Positions 15,918 to 25,111 are shown, numbered from the stretch's first letter. The stretch is DNA of 64,000 nucleotides from CAZAMP01 sp964486455 (GCA_964486455.1 CAZAMP010000015.1:1-64000); one strand, 5' to 3'. Translations and numbers: made by a program. The notes: generated by a model from the letters alone, not told the origin.

Positions 15918-16960
15918 GAGGCAGCAGGCCGATTCATCCGTTTCAACTTCCGCCAGAGCGTCGCCCGAGAGATTCCGAGCGTGGCCGCCGCCCGGGTCGC
16001 GTTCCCCCCATGGCGGGCCAACACGCGCCTGATGTGACGCTCCTCGACCTCGCGCAACGACAGATGATCCGGGTAGTGACCCTCAGGAGTGTGGGTGAGC
16101 GACGGCACCCCCCGCTCGAGCATTTCCGAAGGCAGCTCATGCTCGCTGATCTCCAGCTCGTCGACGAGAAGCACGGAACGTTCGATCGCGTTTTCAAGCT
16201 CGCGCACGTTGCCGGGATAGTCGTAGTGAAGCAGATAGAGCTGTGCGCGCTGTGAAAACGTCCTGACATCCTTACCGTAGCTCTCCCGGAATCGTTCGAG
16301 GAAGTATCGCGCCAACAGCGGAATGTCGTCCCTGCGCTCGCGAAGAGGCGGAACGTCGATTCGAAGAACGTTCAGGCGGTAGAAAAGATCTTCCCTAAAC
16401 CTACCGATCTCCATGGCCCGCTTGATGTCTGTGTTGGTGGCGGCGATCACGCGGACGTCAACGCGGGTGGATCGGTTTCCACCGACGCGGCGCACCTCAC
16501 GCTCCTGCAACACGCGTAGGAGCTTCACCTGAACCGGAGGTGGCAACTCCCCCACTTCGTCAAGGAATATGGTCCCACCATCGGCGTCCTCGAAAAGACC
16601 CTTCTTATCTTGTGACGCCCCCGTGAAGGCGCCTCGTACATGACCGAACAGCTCGCTCTCGAAAAGGTTCTCAGGGATGGCTCCCGAGTTCACCGCCACG
16701 AACGGACCGTTCAGGCGCGAGCTCTGGTAGTGGATCGCGCGCGCGATCAACTCCTTGCCGGTTCCGCTCTCACCGGTGATGAGGACGGTGCTCTCGGTTG
16801 CGGCGATTTTCCCGATGAGCCGAATGACGCGCCGGATCGCCTCGGACACACCGATGATGCTGCCCGAGTAGATCGATTCCGTCTTCGCGTCAGGCTCCCC
16901 AGTCGCCCCGTTGAAAACCTCGTCTTCGCCCACCGTTGCCCGCCTTCCGGATGGAGGCAT
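15911..16960 (-). CDS. Sigma-54-dependent activator without a sensory domain (PspF-like layout)
   Basis: 349 residues from the ATG at 16960 (an upstream in-frame start at 17080 would run into the pgi promoter region). After about 33 unstructured residues comes the AAA+ domain with Walker A G-E-S-G-T-G-K-E (63-70), intact G-A-F-T-G-A (110-115), Walker B I-F-L-D-E-V (about 131-136) and the F-R-E-D-L-F-Y-R-L-N arginine-finger region. A Fis HTH (N-A-T-R-A-A-A-T-L-G-I-S-R-A-T-L-W) ends the protein. There is no receiver, GAF or PAS domain, so activity is probably set by a partner protein or by expression. It lies directly upstream of, and on the same strand as, the dnaK operon. Confidence 0.92.
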   Translation of the reverse strand: MPPSGRRATVGEDEVFNGATGEPDAKTESIYSGSIIGVSEAIRRVIRLIGKIAATESTVLITGESGTGKELIARAIHYQSSRLNGPFVAVNSGAIPENLFESELFGHVRGAFTGASQDKKGLFEDADGGTIFLDEVGELPPPVQVKLLRVLQEREVRRVGGNRSTRVDVRVIAATNTDIKRAMEIGRFREDLFYRLNVLRIDVPPLRERRDDIPLLARYFLERFRESYGKDVRTFSQRAQLYLLHYDYPGNVRELENAIERSVLLVDELEISEHELPSEMLERGVPSLTHTPEGHYPDHLSLREVEERHIRRVLARHGGNATRAAATLGISRATLWRKLKRMNRPAASD

Positions 16961-16971
16961 CCCGATTTCTG

Positions 16972-17002
16972 TTGAGACAAAATAACCGCGGGCTACTATA
17001 CT
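16972..17002 (+). promoter_or_regulatory. Candidate housekeeping promoter of pgi
   Basis: TTGAGA (16972-16977) and TATACT (16997-17002) resemble -35 and -10 boxes, but the spacer is 19 bases, longer than ideal. The same segment read backwards contains TATAGT, a possible -10 box for the divergent activator gene, so the two promoters may overlap. Confidence 0.35.
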
Positions 17003-17055
17003 CCTCGCCTCATTATGCAGCAACCGAGACACGGCGATGGAGGATCCGGATTCAC

Positions 17056-18372
17056 ATGCCAGCCGAAAACCGCTTACCAATTGTCAGAGTCGACAACGCC
17101 GAAGGGTTCCTCAGTCCACCGCATCTCTCGGCGGTTCGCGCACGCGCGCTCGATGCCCTGAACGCGCTCACGGCACGTTCCTGCGAAGGAAGCGACTTCT
17201 TGGGCTGGTTGGATCTTCCCGAACGAATGCTCGCGGAAGAGCTTCCCGCGATCGAAACACAGGCCGAGCGGCTACGGAGTTCGAGCGACGCGCTGGTCGT
17301 GATCGGAATTGGCGGAAGCTCGCTCGGAGGCCGCGCCGCGCTCAGCGCGCTGGGCCATTCCGCGACGGAAACCGTCCAGCCCAGTGACACACATCCCGTC
17401 GTCTTCGCGGGACACCACCTTAACAGCGATACCCTCCGAGAGACGCTCGATTCGCTCGACGACCACGACTACGCGGTCAACGTAATCAGCAAGTCCGGCA
17501 CGACGACCGAGCCGGGGATCGCGTTCCGTTTCTTCCTCGACGATCTCAAGCGTCGCCACCCCGATGGCGGATGGAAGTCGCGCCTCATCGCGACGACCGA
17601 CCCCCGGAAGGGAGCGCTCAAGGAGCTCGCGAACGACGAGGGGTTCGAGACCCTTGTCGTGCCCCCGGACGTGGGCGGCCGCTTTTCGGTTCTCTCCGCC
17701 GTGGGGCTCTTCCCGCTGGCGTATGCAGGGGTCGATGTGCGGGCGATGCTCGACGGCGCGCGCGACATGGCGGCCGTCGCGCTACGGGAAGATCTCGAAA
17801 CGAATCCATCGATCTCTCTCAGCAGCGTTCGGAACGCGCTTTTCGACGCCGGATACGGTGTGGATTGCCTGTCCTTCACGAATCCGCGTCTACGCCACTT
17901 CGCCGGCTGGTGGCAGCAGCTCTTCGGCGAGAGCGAGGGCAAGGACGGCAAGGGTCCCTTCCCCGCGACGTGCGAGATCCCGGCCGATCTCCACTCTCTC
18001 GGGCAATACATCCAGGACGGTCGCCGTCAGCTCTACGAAACGTTCTTGCACGCGGGTGAAGGAAACACCTCCCTACTCGTGCCTGCCGGACCGTCACGTG
18101 ATGGTCTGGACTACCTCGAGGGCCGCCCCGTGTCGGACGTTCTGGAGGCCGCCCTCGACGGGACGCGATCCGCTCACCAGAGCGGTGGGGTGCCGACGCT
18201 CGACGTGCGTGTACCGGTACTCGACGCTTTCGGGATCGGCGCGACGTTCTTTCTCTTCCAGATCACGGTTGCACTGGGCGGAGCGCTCCTGGGCGTCAAT
18301 CCGTTCGACCAGCCGGGAGTGGAAGCCTACAAGCGGAACATGTTCAAACGACTCGGACGTCCCGGGTACTAG
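17056..18372 (+). CDS. pgi: Glucose-6-phosphate isomerase
   Basis: 438 residues; interconverts glucose-6-P and fructose-6-P in glycolysis and gluconeogenesis. Two SIS domains carry the sugar-phosphate sites V-I-G-I-G-G-S-S-L-G-G-R and N-V-I-S-K-S-G-T-T-T-E-P. V-G-G-R-F-S-V-L-S-A-V-G carries the active-site Arg, and the C-terminal G-V-N-P-F-D-Q-P-G-V-E-A-Y-K carries the catalytic Lys. The length matches the compact bacterial form. The start is the ATG at 17056, with GGAGG 12 bases upstream; the open frame extends 40 codons further without a ribosome site. Confidence 0.96.
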   Translation: MPAENRLPIVRVDNAEGFLSPPHLSAVRARALDALNALTARSCEGSDFLGWLDLPERMLAEELPAIETQAERLRSSSDALVVIGIGGSSLGGRAALSALGHSATETVQPSDTHPVVFAGHHLNSDTLRETLDSLDDHDYAVNVISKSGTTTEPGIAFRFFLDDLKRRHPDGGWKSRLIATTDPRKGALKELANDEGFETLVVPPDVGGRFSVLSAVGLFPLAYAGVDVRAMLDGARDMAAVALREDLETNPSISLSSVRNALFDAGYGVDCLSFTNPRLRHFAGWWQQLFGESEGKDGKGPFPATCEIPADLHSLGQYIQDGRRQLYETFLHAGEGNTSLLVPAGPSRDGLDYLEGRPVSDVLEAALDGTRSAHQSGGVPTLDVRVPVLDAFGIGATFFLFQITVALGGALLGVNPFDQPGVEAYKRNMFKRLGRPGY

Positions 18373-18403
18373 CGGTTGTCGCGCCCGGCGCCAGGAGGTT
18401 CAC

Positions 18404-19006
18404 ATGAGTGGTCGCGCGATCGCCTTCATCATCCTCGGGATCCTACTTGTTATCGGGATCTCGATCGCCAGCTGGTTCATCAGTGTGCGCAACTCGCTGG
18501 TGACCCTCGACGAACAGGTGAATCAATCGTGGGCACAGGTTGAGAACGTCTACCAACGGCGCGCGGATCTGATTCCGAACCTCGTCGAAACGGTCAAAGG
18601 CTACGCTTCCCACGAAAGAGAAACGCTGGAATCCGTGATCGAAGCCCGGTCGAAGGCGACGTCCGTCCGGATCACACCCGAGATGCTGGGCGATCCAGGC
18701 GTCTTCAAGCAGTTCCAGAGCTCGCAAGGGGCGCTGAGCTCCGCGCTGAGTCGACTCATGGTGGTCGTGGAGCGCTACCCCGACCTCAAGGCCAATCAGA
18801 ATTTCCTCGACCTCCAGACCCAGCTCGAAGGAACCGAGAATCGGATCACGGTCGAGAGAGGCCGTTTCAATGAGGCCGCGCGGGCACTGAACACGAAGAT
18901 CCGCCGGTTCCCCGAGACGATCGTGGCTGGGATGCTGGGGCTCGAGAAACGTCCGTACTTCGAGGCGCAGGAAGGCGCCGACGAGGCCCCAAAGGTCAAA
19001 TTCTAG
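18404..19006 (+). CDS. lemA: LemA family membrane protein
   Basis: 200 residues with AGGAGG five bases before the ATG. An N-terminal membrane helix (about 5-27) is followed by a helical bundle beginning N-S-L-V-T-L-D-E-Q-V-N-Q-S-W-A-Q-V-E-N-V-Y-Q-R-R, the LemA signature, with R-A-D-L-I-P-N-L-V-E-T-V-K-G-Y-A-S-H-E. LemA proteins expose the bundle outside the cytoplasmic membrane; their function is poorly known. It is followed by two TPM-domain genes, the usual partnership. Confidence 0.93.
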   Translation: MSGRAIAFIILGILLVIGISIASWFISVRNSLVTLDEQVNQSWAQVENVYQRRADLIPNLVETVKGYASHERETLESVIEARSKATSVRITPEMLGDPGVFKQFQSSQGALSSALSRLMVVVERYPDLKANQNFLDLQTQLEGTENRITVERGRFNEAARALNTKIRRFPETIVAGMLGLEKRPYFEAQEGADEAPKVKF

Positions 19007-19015
19007 GAGAGCGAT

Positions 19016-19798
19016 GTGAAGGTTACGGCAGTCGTTCTGTCGCTTATCGGAGCGCTGATCCTCGTCTTCGCCGCTCCGGCGGAGGCACTGGAGCCGCCGG
19101 AGCGCGCGCAGGGCTACGTCAACGACTATGCCGGCCTGCTGAATTCGCGGGAGGTCTCGCGTCTCGACGCAGTGCTCCGTCAGTACGATCAAACCAGCTC
19201 GACGCAGGTCGTGATCGCGATCTTCTCGTCGCTGGAAGGGCAGTCTCTCGAGGACTTCTCCCTGCGGCTCGCCGAAACCTGGAAGATTGGTCGTGAAGCG
19301 CACGACAATGGCGTGCTGGTCACCATCTTCGTCGCCGAGCAGCGCGCGCGGATCGAGGTCGGATACGGACTCGAAGGCGCGCTGCCGGACATCACGGCGG
19401 GGAGGATCATCAGAAACGAGCTGGCACCCGCCTTTCGGGCGGGCGACTATGCGGCCGGTCTCGAAGCGATGGCGGCGGCGATCATCAAGGCCACGCGAGG
19501 CGAGTACACGGGCGATCCTAGTCGCGCAGCACGCGCGCGCCGTGGCGCCAAACGGTTTCCGTTCGCCTTCATTGTGCTCTTCTTTCTTCTCCCCCTCAGC
19601 ATCTTCCGCCGCATGTCGGCCGGCCGCTACCGGACGTTCGGCGGTGGCACCTTCCTGACCGGCATGCTTCTCGGCAGCTTGCTCGGCGGAGGGCGCGGCG
19701 GCTCCCGGGGCGGCTTCGGCGGCGGGGGCTTCGGCGGCGGGGGCTTCAGCGGTGGCGGCGGAAGCTTCGGCGGCGGCGGCGCCAGCGGAGGATGGTGA
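19016..19798 (+). CDS. TPM domain protein, YgcG-like, with Gly-rich C-terminus
   Basis: 260 residues. It starts at GTG 19016 with AGGAGA upstream; an ATG two bases earlier is out of frame. A signal peptide (about 1-24) is followed by a TPM domain (about 30-155: Y-V-N-D-Y-A-G-L-L, G-V-L-V-T-I-F-V-A, R-I-E-V-G-Y-G-L-E-G-A-L-P-D), a membrane helix (about 182-200) and a glycine-serine-rich tail. The YgcG/TPM family is membrane-anchored with the domain outside and often pairs with LemA; TPM domains have been linked to photosystem repair and phosphatase-like folds, but the bacterial role is unsettled. Confidence 0.9.
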   Translation: MKVTAVVLSLIGALILVFAAPAEALEPPERAQGYVNDYAGLLNSREVSRLDAVLRQYDQTSSTQVVIAIFSSLEGQSLEDFSLRLAETWKIGREAHDNGVLVTIFVAEQRARIEVGYGLEGALPDITAGRIIRNELAPAFRAGDYAAGLEAMAAAIIKATRGEYTGDPSRAARARRGAKRFPFAFIVLFFLLPLSIFRRMSAGRYRTFGGGTFLTGMLLGSLLGGGRGGSRGGFGGGGFGGGGFSGGGGSFGGGGASGGW

Positions 19799-19800
19799 CC

Positions 19801-20256
19801 ATGGGCATCAGTGCACGAAATCTCCTGACGCAGGACGAGGAAGCGAAGCTGGTCGCGACCATCGGGGCGGCCGAGAAGCGAACGAGCGGAGAGATCAAGA
19901 TCCACATTGAAGACCACGCCCCGCGAGCGCCGATTCGCCGGGCGGAAGAGCTTTTCGAAACGCTCGACCTCACGCAGACCCAGGCCAGAAACGGCGTGCT
20001 GATCTACCTTGCCGTCAAGGACAAGGCATACGCCATCATCGGCGACGCGGGAATCGACGAGAAGGTGCCCCACGATTTCTGGGACGACATCCGAGACGGC
20101 ATGGGTGAGCGTTTTCGCGAAGGCCACTTCTTCGACGGCATCCGATACGCGGTTGAGGAGACGGGAAGGCAGCTCGCCGAGTTCTTCCCGTGGCGATCGG
20201 ATGACGTGAACGAATTGCCGAACGAGATCTCCTTCGGCGACAAGCAGGAGAGCTGA
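19801..20256 (+). CDS. Second TPM domain protein, no signal peptide
   Basis: 151 residues from the ATG at 19801 (GGAGG nine bases upstream; the ATG at 19792 directly touches that ribosome site and is less likely). A single TPM domain shows R-T-S-G-E-I-K-I-H-I-E, A-R-N-G-V-L-I-Y-L-A-V-K-D-K-A-Y-A-I-I-G-D-A-G-I-D. No membrane segment or signal is visible, so it is probably cytoplasmic, unlike its neighbour. It overlaps or abuts the preceding gene and follows the lemA-TPM-TPM order seen in many genomes. Confidence 0.88.
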   Translation: MGISARNLLTQDEEAKLVATIGAAEKRTSGEIKIHIEDHAPRAPIRRAEELFETLDLTQTQARNGVLIYLAVKDKAYAIIGDAGIDEKVPHDFWDDIRDGMGERFREGHFFDGIRYAVEETGRQLAEFFPWRSDDVNELPNEISFGDKQES

Positions 20257-20259
20257 AGA

Positions 20260-20832
20260 ATGCGGATTGGATCCATCGGCCGCCTCTCGCTCCTCGCGCT
20301 CTCCGTGGCCATACTCATCACGATCTCGTGCTCGAGAGAGTCGCCCAAAGAATCGCCCCCGGCCGACGGCGCTCTCGTTGTCGAGCTCGTCCACTTGAAA
20401 GACTCCGACCCGACACCGGAGTGGCCGCAAGTCTTCAATGAAGGCAGACCGTTCGTGATTTCCGTCAACGAGGGGATTCCGAACGCGCGCGCATTCTTCG
20501 ACGCGTTGGTGGGATCGCTCAAATCGCAGGACGTACTCGACGATGTCGTGTTCAGCTGGTTCGGCGGCGACGATATGGAGTTCGCCGAGGTCATCATCGG
20601 CAGCAAGGTCGAGCTCGGCATCGCGCAGTCGGTGCTGAGATCATACGGACAGCACGTCACCAAGCCGATGATCATCTCCGTGGCGACCGAAGACGAGAAG
20701 CTCGGCAAGACCCAGTCGATCTACGTCGGAGGTCTCGTCGCAAGCGGAAGGCGCGTCGTCTCACCGCCCAAGCTGCGCGAGCTGACGGCGCCGGGGCTCA
20801 CGCACGAGGAATTCTTGCGTTTGCTCGACTAG
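20260..20832 (+). CDS. Hypothetical lipoprotein
   Basis: 190 residues. An N-terminal signal with a lipobox near I-T-I-S-C (Cys at about 24) predicts a lipid-anchored protein. The mature part has a predicted alpha/beta fold with N-A-R-A-F-F-D-A-L-V-G-S-L-K-S-Q-D-V-L-D and a W-F-G-G-D-D turn. No family is recognised. It starts 3 bases after the second TPM gene, so it belongs to the same transcript and may be an envelope partner of the LemA/TPM proteins. Confidence 0.75.
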   Translation: MRIGSIGRLSLLALSVAILITISCSRESPKESPPADGALVVELVHLKDSDPTPEWPQVFNEGRPFVISVNEGIPNARAFFDALVGSLKSQDVLDDVVFSWFGGDDMEFAEVIIGSKVELGIAQSVLRSYGQHVTKPMIISVATEDEKLGKTQSIYVGGLVASGRRVVSPPKLRELTAPGLTHEEFLRLLD

Positions 20833-20851
20833 CAGGATCGGGGATGGACGG

Positions 20852-21493
20852 ATGGCCGGCCGTGCCTTGAGACACCTCGAAATCGAACTCACCGCCGATC
20901 GCGCGTTCAAGACGTGGCAGGATCTACCCACGGCATTCATCGAGAAGACGACTCGGTTAGGCGACGCCGCCGTCCTCGAGCTCGCCGCCCGGCTCTGGAC
21001 GCACGGCGAGCATCGCTTTCTCTACACCGCGTCGGTCATCATTCATCGCCATCCCAGCGCCTTCCGTCGGGTTCGCTGGACGTTCTTGAAACGCCTCGGA
21101 GATCTCATGAGCGACTGGGGCGCCGTGGATATGTTCGTCTCATTGGCGGGGCCGGCCTGGCGCTCCGGACAACTGAGCGACGCGAGAGTGTTGCGGTGGA
21201 CACGATCGGAGAATCGGTGGTGGCGACGCGCGGCACTCGTCTGCACCGTCTACCTGAATCGGAAGGCCCGAGGCGGCCGAGGCGATACGGCACGTACGCT
21301 GGCGATCTGCGAGCCGCTGGCCGGAGATCGAGATGACATGGTGGCCAAGGGCATGTCGTGGGCGCTCCGGGACCTTATTGCGCACGATCGAGCCGCCGTC
21401 GAGCGTTTCCTCCGCAAGCACGACCATCACCTCCCGGCGCTCGTGAAGCGGGAGGTCCGCAACAAGCTCACCACGGGGCGTAAGAACCCATGA
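20852..21493 (+). CDS. DNA alkylation repair protein, AlkD-like HEAT repeats
   Basis: 213 residues, all-helical, with repeat segments typical of AlkD/AlkC glycosylases. These include H-R-F-L-Y-T-A, D-W-G-A-V-D-M-F, and R-S-E-N-R-W-W-R-R-A-A-L-V-C, where the aromatic/Arg cluster lines the DNA-binding concave face. L-R-D-L-I-A-H-D and a C-terminal H-H-L-P-A-L-V-K-R-E-V-R-N-K-L follow. Such proteins remove bulky cationic alkyl bases such as 3-methyladenine. It is somewhat shorter than typical AlkD (about 230). Its last bases overlap the next gene. Confidence 0.75.
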   Translation: MAGRALRHLEIELTADRAFKTWQDLPTAFIEKTTRLGDAAVLELAARLWTHGEHRFLYTASVIIHRHPSAFRRVRWTFLKRLGDLMSDWGAVDMFVSLAGPAWRSGQLSDARVLRWTRSENRWWRRAALVCTVYLNRKARGGRGDTARTLAICEPLAGDRDDMVAKGMSWALRDLIAHDRAAVERFLRKHDHHLPALVKREVRNKLTTGRKNP

Positions 21494-21972
21494 GGTCGCC
21501 GCTGAAGTTCCTTTTCTCATCGGATCTCGGCAGGATCCCGTACGCGCTGGTCGCCGTCTCCATGAGCCTGGGTGTGGGCCTCGTCGCCTTGCTCATCCTC
21601 GTGCTTACAGGCATCATCAACAGTTCGACCGAGTTTCCGAGCAGCGCCACCGACGCACCGTTCCTCGTCGGGCTCCTCGGCGCGGCAGTCATCGGCCCGC
21701 TGATCGAGACCCTCATGATGGTCCTCATCCTTCGAATGCTCAGGTTCGTCAAGGGGCCCGGACTCAAGTGCCTCGTTTCAGGGTTGGTCTGGGGAGGTTT
21801 CCACTCTCTGTTTTCGCTTCCGTGGGGGATCATAGCGTTTGGCATGTTCATCGTCTTCACGGCAGCCTTCCTGCGCTGGGAGCGGCGGTCCACTTGGGAG
21901 GCGGTGAAGACGGTCTGGCTCATTCATGGTCTGCACAACGGCGTTGCCTTTCTCGCCAGCTCCCTGCCCTGA
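21490..21972 (+). CDS. Membrane protein resembling CPBP-type intramembrane proteases
   Basis: 160 residues with about four membrane helices. Weak CPBP (Abi/CAAX) motifs are visible: G-P-L-I-E-T-L-M-M with one Glu instead of the usual pair, W-G-G-F-H-S-L-F, and H-G-L-H-N-G-V-A-F. The second Glu of the EExxxR motif is absent, so catalytic ability is doubtful. It overlaps the AlkD-like gene by four bases (ATGA). The call is tentative. Confidence 0.6.
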   Translation: MRSPLKFLFSSDLGRIPYALVAVSMSLGVGLVALLILVLTGIINSSTEFPSSATDAPFLVGLLGAAVIGPLIETLMMVLILRMLRFVKGPGLKCLVSGLVWGGFHSLFSLPWGIIAFGMFIVFTAAFLRWERRSTWEAVKTVWLIHGLHNGVAFLASSLP

Positions 21973-22036
21973 TTCAAGCCGGATCAGCTGCCGAACAGGT
22001 GGGCCGGACACACCGTCATCAACGAACGCGTGCGGG

Positions 22037-23503
22037 CTACCCGCCGATCGAGACCCTCGCGATGTCCATCCAGCTACCGGGGAACACACCGAGGCCGAGC
22101 ACGCCGACCACGCAGACCAGCAGAACGACACCGACGGTCACCGGCAACGGCCCGAGTGGTGCGTCTTCGAGCGGTTCCTGCATGTACATCGCGATTACGA
22201 CGCGAAGGTAGTAGTAGACGGAGATGAGGCTCGCCATGACACCGATGATGGCGAGGGTCACGTGACCGGTCGCGACGGCCGCGTAGAAGATGTAGAACTT
22301 GCCGGCAAAGCCCGCCGTTGGAGGGATGCCGGCGAGGCTGAAGAGGAACACGGTCAGCGCCGCGGCGGCCAGCGGACGGCGACGGGCGAACCCGGCGAAA
22401 TCATCGAGGGTCGTGCTCTCTTCCCGCCCCGGGCCGAACACACAGAGTGCCGCGAACGCGCCCAGATTCGTCACCGCGTAGACCGCTGAGTAGAAGAGAA
22501 TGCTCGCCTTCCCGAGGTCCGTCGCCCCGAGCCCCCCCGCCGCCACGAGAGCGACGAGTAGGTAACCGGCATGCGCGATCGACGAGTAGGCCAGAAGTCG
22601 CTTGATGTCACGCTGTGTGAGCGCCATGACGTTTCCGACGACCATGGTGAGAATGGCGAGAACCGAGAAGATCTCCATCCAGTGGGCGGCGATGCCGTCC
22701 AGCGCGATCGGGAAGAGTCGGAGCAGCGCCGCGAAGCCTGCCGCCTTCACTCCGGTCGCCATGTAGCCCGTCACCGGGGTCGGCGCTCCCTGATACACGT
22801 CCGGCACCCACATGTGAAACGGCACGGCGGCGATCTTGAATCCGAAGCCGATGATGAGCATCCCAACGCCCGCGTAAAACATGAGCGCGGTCGATCCCGA
22901 CGCGCTACGCGTGCCCTCGGCGAGAGCCGCAAACGAGGTGCCGCCGGTCACGCCGTAGATGAGGCCGATTCCAAAGAGCAGGATGGCCGACGTCACTCCG
23001 CCGAGGAGGAAGTACTTCATGCAGGCTTCCAGCGCCCGTGGGCGGTCGCGGTCGTAGCCGGTCAGCGTGTACAACGACAACGACAGGATCTCGAGACCGA
23101 GAAACAGCGTGATCAGGTTCACGGAAACGACCATCACGCACATTCCGGCCGCGCCCATCAGCACCAGGGCGTGATACTCCCCGTGGAGGGTCCGCCAGCG
23201 ACCGATGACACCAAGCGAGGTGAGGCTCGTGACCAGCGCCACGATGACGGCCAGCATCGAGAAGAATCGCCCGATGCCGTCGGAGACCACCATCCCGCCA
23301 AACGACGTGATTCCGTTTTCCCACACGGTGAGGAGCGTCGCCCCCGCCACGAGCGAAGAGAGCACGGCGATCCATCCGGCTCCGAGACCGGTCTCTCGGC
23401 GGTCCATGAGCGAGGCGACCAGTACCAGCAGGGCTCCCCCGATGAGCACCAGCGCGGGAAGGATCGGAACGACGTTAACGCTTGTCGAGATCAACGGCGT
23501 CAA
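22037..23503 (-). CDS. nuoN: NADH-quinone oxidoreductase subunit N
   Basis: 488 residues with about 14 membrane helices. It is an antiporter-like proton channel of complex I. Family motifs include L-S-L-Y-T-L-T-G-Y, the lysine-bearing P-F-H-M-W-V-P-D-V-Y-Q-G-A-P-T-P-V-T-G-Y and A-Y-S-S-I-A-H-A-G-Y-L. It overlaps nuoM by four bases (ATGA) and is the last gene of the nuoE-J-K-L-M-N run. Confidence 0.96.
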   Translation of the reverse strand: MTPLISTSVNVVPILPALVLIGGALLVLVASLMDRRETGLGAGWIAVLSSLVAGATLLTVWENGITSFGGMVVSDGIGRFFSMLAVIVALVTSLTSLGVIGRWRTLHGEYHALVLMGAAGMCVMVVSVNLITLFLGLEILSLSLYTLTGYDRDRPRALEACMKYFLLGGVTSAILLFGIGLIYGVTGGTSFAALAEGTRSASGSTALMFYAGVGMLIIGFGFKIAAVPFHMWVPDVYQGAPTPVTGYMATGVKAAGFAALLRLFPIALDGIAAHWMEIFSVLAILTMVVGNVMALTQRDIKRLLAYSSIAHAGYLLVALVAAGGLGATDLGKASILFYSAVYAVTNLGAFAALCVFGPGREESTTLDDFAGFARRRPLAAAALTVFLFSLAGIPPTAGFAGKFYIFYAAVATGHVTLAIIGVMASLISVYYYLRVVIAMYMQEPLEDAPLGPLPVTVGVVLLVCVVGVLGLGVFPGSWMDIARVSIGG

Positions 23504-25107
23504 TGCGTCGCCTCCGTTTCCTGATGTGACGATTCCGCATCATCGGACGAATGCCCCATCTGATCCACCCGGATCACGGTCTCATCCTCCATCATCTCAA
23601 CGAGCCCGCTTCTGGTATGCACCCGCTCTTCGAGCGCCTTCACCGACGGCTCGATCCGGCTGAGCAGCGCGTTCGGATAAAGCCCGATCCAGAAGCAGCT
23701 GGCCACGATCGGAATCAACACAATCCACTCACGGATCGAGAGATCAGCAAGACCGCGATTCTCCTCGTGGGTCACTTCGCCGAAGACCACCCGCTGATAC
23801 ATCCAGAGCATGTAGACCGCGGCCAGGATGACGCCGGTCGCGGCGAGGATAGCGTAGATTCTGGCGGCGGCCGGAGACGTGAACGCGCCGAGAATGATCA
23901 GGAATTCCCCGATGAAGCCGTTCAGCCCCGGGAGCCCGATCGATGAGAGCAGGATGACCATGAACACCGCGCTGAATGCCGGGATCACCTTCGCGAGCCC
24001 GCCGAAGTCCGCGATCATGCGCGTATGACGGCGGTCGTAGATGATACCGACCAGCAGGAAGAGCGCTCCGGTGGAGAGGCCGTGGTTGATCATTTGCATG
24101 ATCCCACCGGAGATCCCTTCCACGTTGAGCGAGAAGATGCCGAGCATCACGAAGCCGAGATGGCTCACGGACGAATACGCCACCAGCTTCTTCACGTCGG
24201 GCTGCACCATGGCGACCAGCGCGCCATAGATGATCCCGATGACGGCGAGCGTCGCCATCCACGGCACGACTTCGAGAGTGACCTGCGGAAACATCGGCAG
24301 GCAGATCCGGAGGAAACCGTAGGTTCCCATCTTCAGAAGCACGCCGGCCAGAATGACTGAGCCCGCCGTGGGCGCCTCCACGTGTGCGTCCGGGAGCCAG
24401 GTATGAAACGGCCACATCGGCACCTTGATGGCGAACGCAAGCGCAAACGCGAGGAAGAGCCAAATATGCATGTCGCGCGGAATCGCCTTGTCATAGAGCG
24501 CCAGCAGATCGAACGAGATGCGCCCGAGCGGATCGCGCGTCACCCAGATGATGACCGCGATGGCGACGAGCATGAGCAGGCTTCCCAGCATCGTGTAGAG
24601 GAAGAACTTCACGGCGGCGTAGACACGGCGCGGCCCACCCCACACCCCGATGAGGAAATACATCGGAATGAGCATCGCCTCCCAGAAGACGTAGAACAGG
24701 AACAGATCGAGGGCGCAAAATACCCCGATCATCCCCGCCTCCAGGAGGAGCATCATCATCATGAATTCTTTGACGCGGTCGGTGATCGATCGCCACGCTG
24801 AGAGCACACAGAGCGCTGTGAGCAGCGTCGTGAGGAGCACCATGAAGAGGCTGATCCCGTCGATCCCGACGCGATACGCGATGCCGAATGATTCGATCCA
24901 CGGCACGACCTTCGTAAACTGCATCTCGGCGGACGTCGTGTCGAACGCGAAGTAGAGTGGAAGCGAGGCGACAAACTCGATCGTGGCCAGCCCCAGCGCG
25001 ACCAGGCGTGTGACTTCATCCCGTCGCGGCAGGATGAGCAGCAAGAGCGCCCCCGCGATCGGGAAGAAGATCAGAAACGTTAGGATGTCGATACCCAGAA
25101 CGTTCAT
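23500..25107 (-). CDS. nuoM: NADH-quinone oxidoreductase subunit M
   Basis: 535 residues, about 14 membrane helices, proton-pumping antiporter-like subunit. Motifs include the conserved Glu region F-Y-V-F-W-E-A-M-L-I-P-M-Y, W-P-F-H-T-W-L-P-D-A-H-V-E-A-P-T-A-G-S-V and A-Y-S-S-V-S-H-L-G-F-V. A charged C-terminal tail (about 495-535) is rich in Glu, Asp and His and longer than usual. It lies 4 bases after nuoL. Confidence 0.97.
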   Translation of the reverse strand: MNVLGIDILTFLIFFPIAGALLLLILPRRDEVTRLVALGLATIEFVASLPLYFAFDTTSAEMQFTKVVPWIESFGIAYRVGIDGISLFMVLLTTLLTALCVLSAWRSITDRVKEFMMMMLLLEAGMIGVFCALDLFLFYVFWEAMLIPMYFLIGVWGGPRRVYAAVKFFLYTMLGSLLMLVAIAVIIWVTRDPLGRISFDLLALYDKAIPRDMHIWLFLAFALAFAIKVPMWPFHTWLPDAHVEAPTAGSVILAGVLLKMGTYGFLRICLPMFPQVTLEVVPWMATLAVIGIIYGALVAMVQPDVKKLVAYSSVSHLGFVMLGIFSLNVEGISGGIMQMINHGLSTGALFLLVGIIYDRRHTRMIADFGGLAKVIPAFSAVFMVILLSSIGLPGLNGFIGEFLIILGAFTSPAAARIYAILAATGVILAAVYMLWMYQRVVFGEVTHEENRGLADLSIREWIVLIPIVASCFWIGLYPNALLSRIEPSVKALEERVHTRSGLVEMMEDETVIRVDQMGHSSDDAESSHQETEATH

Positions 25108-25111
25108 CCCG

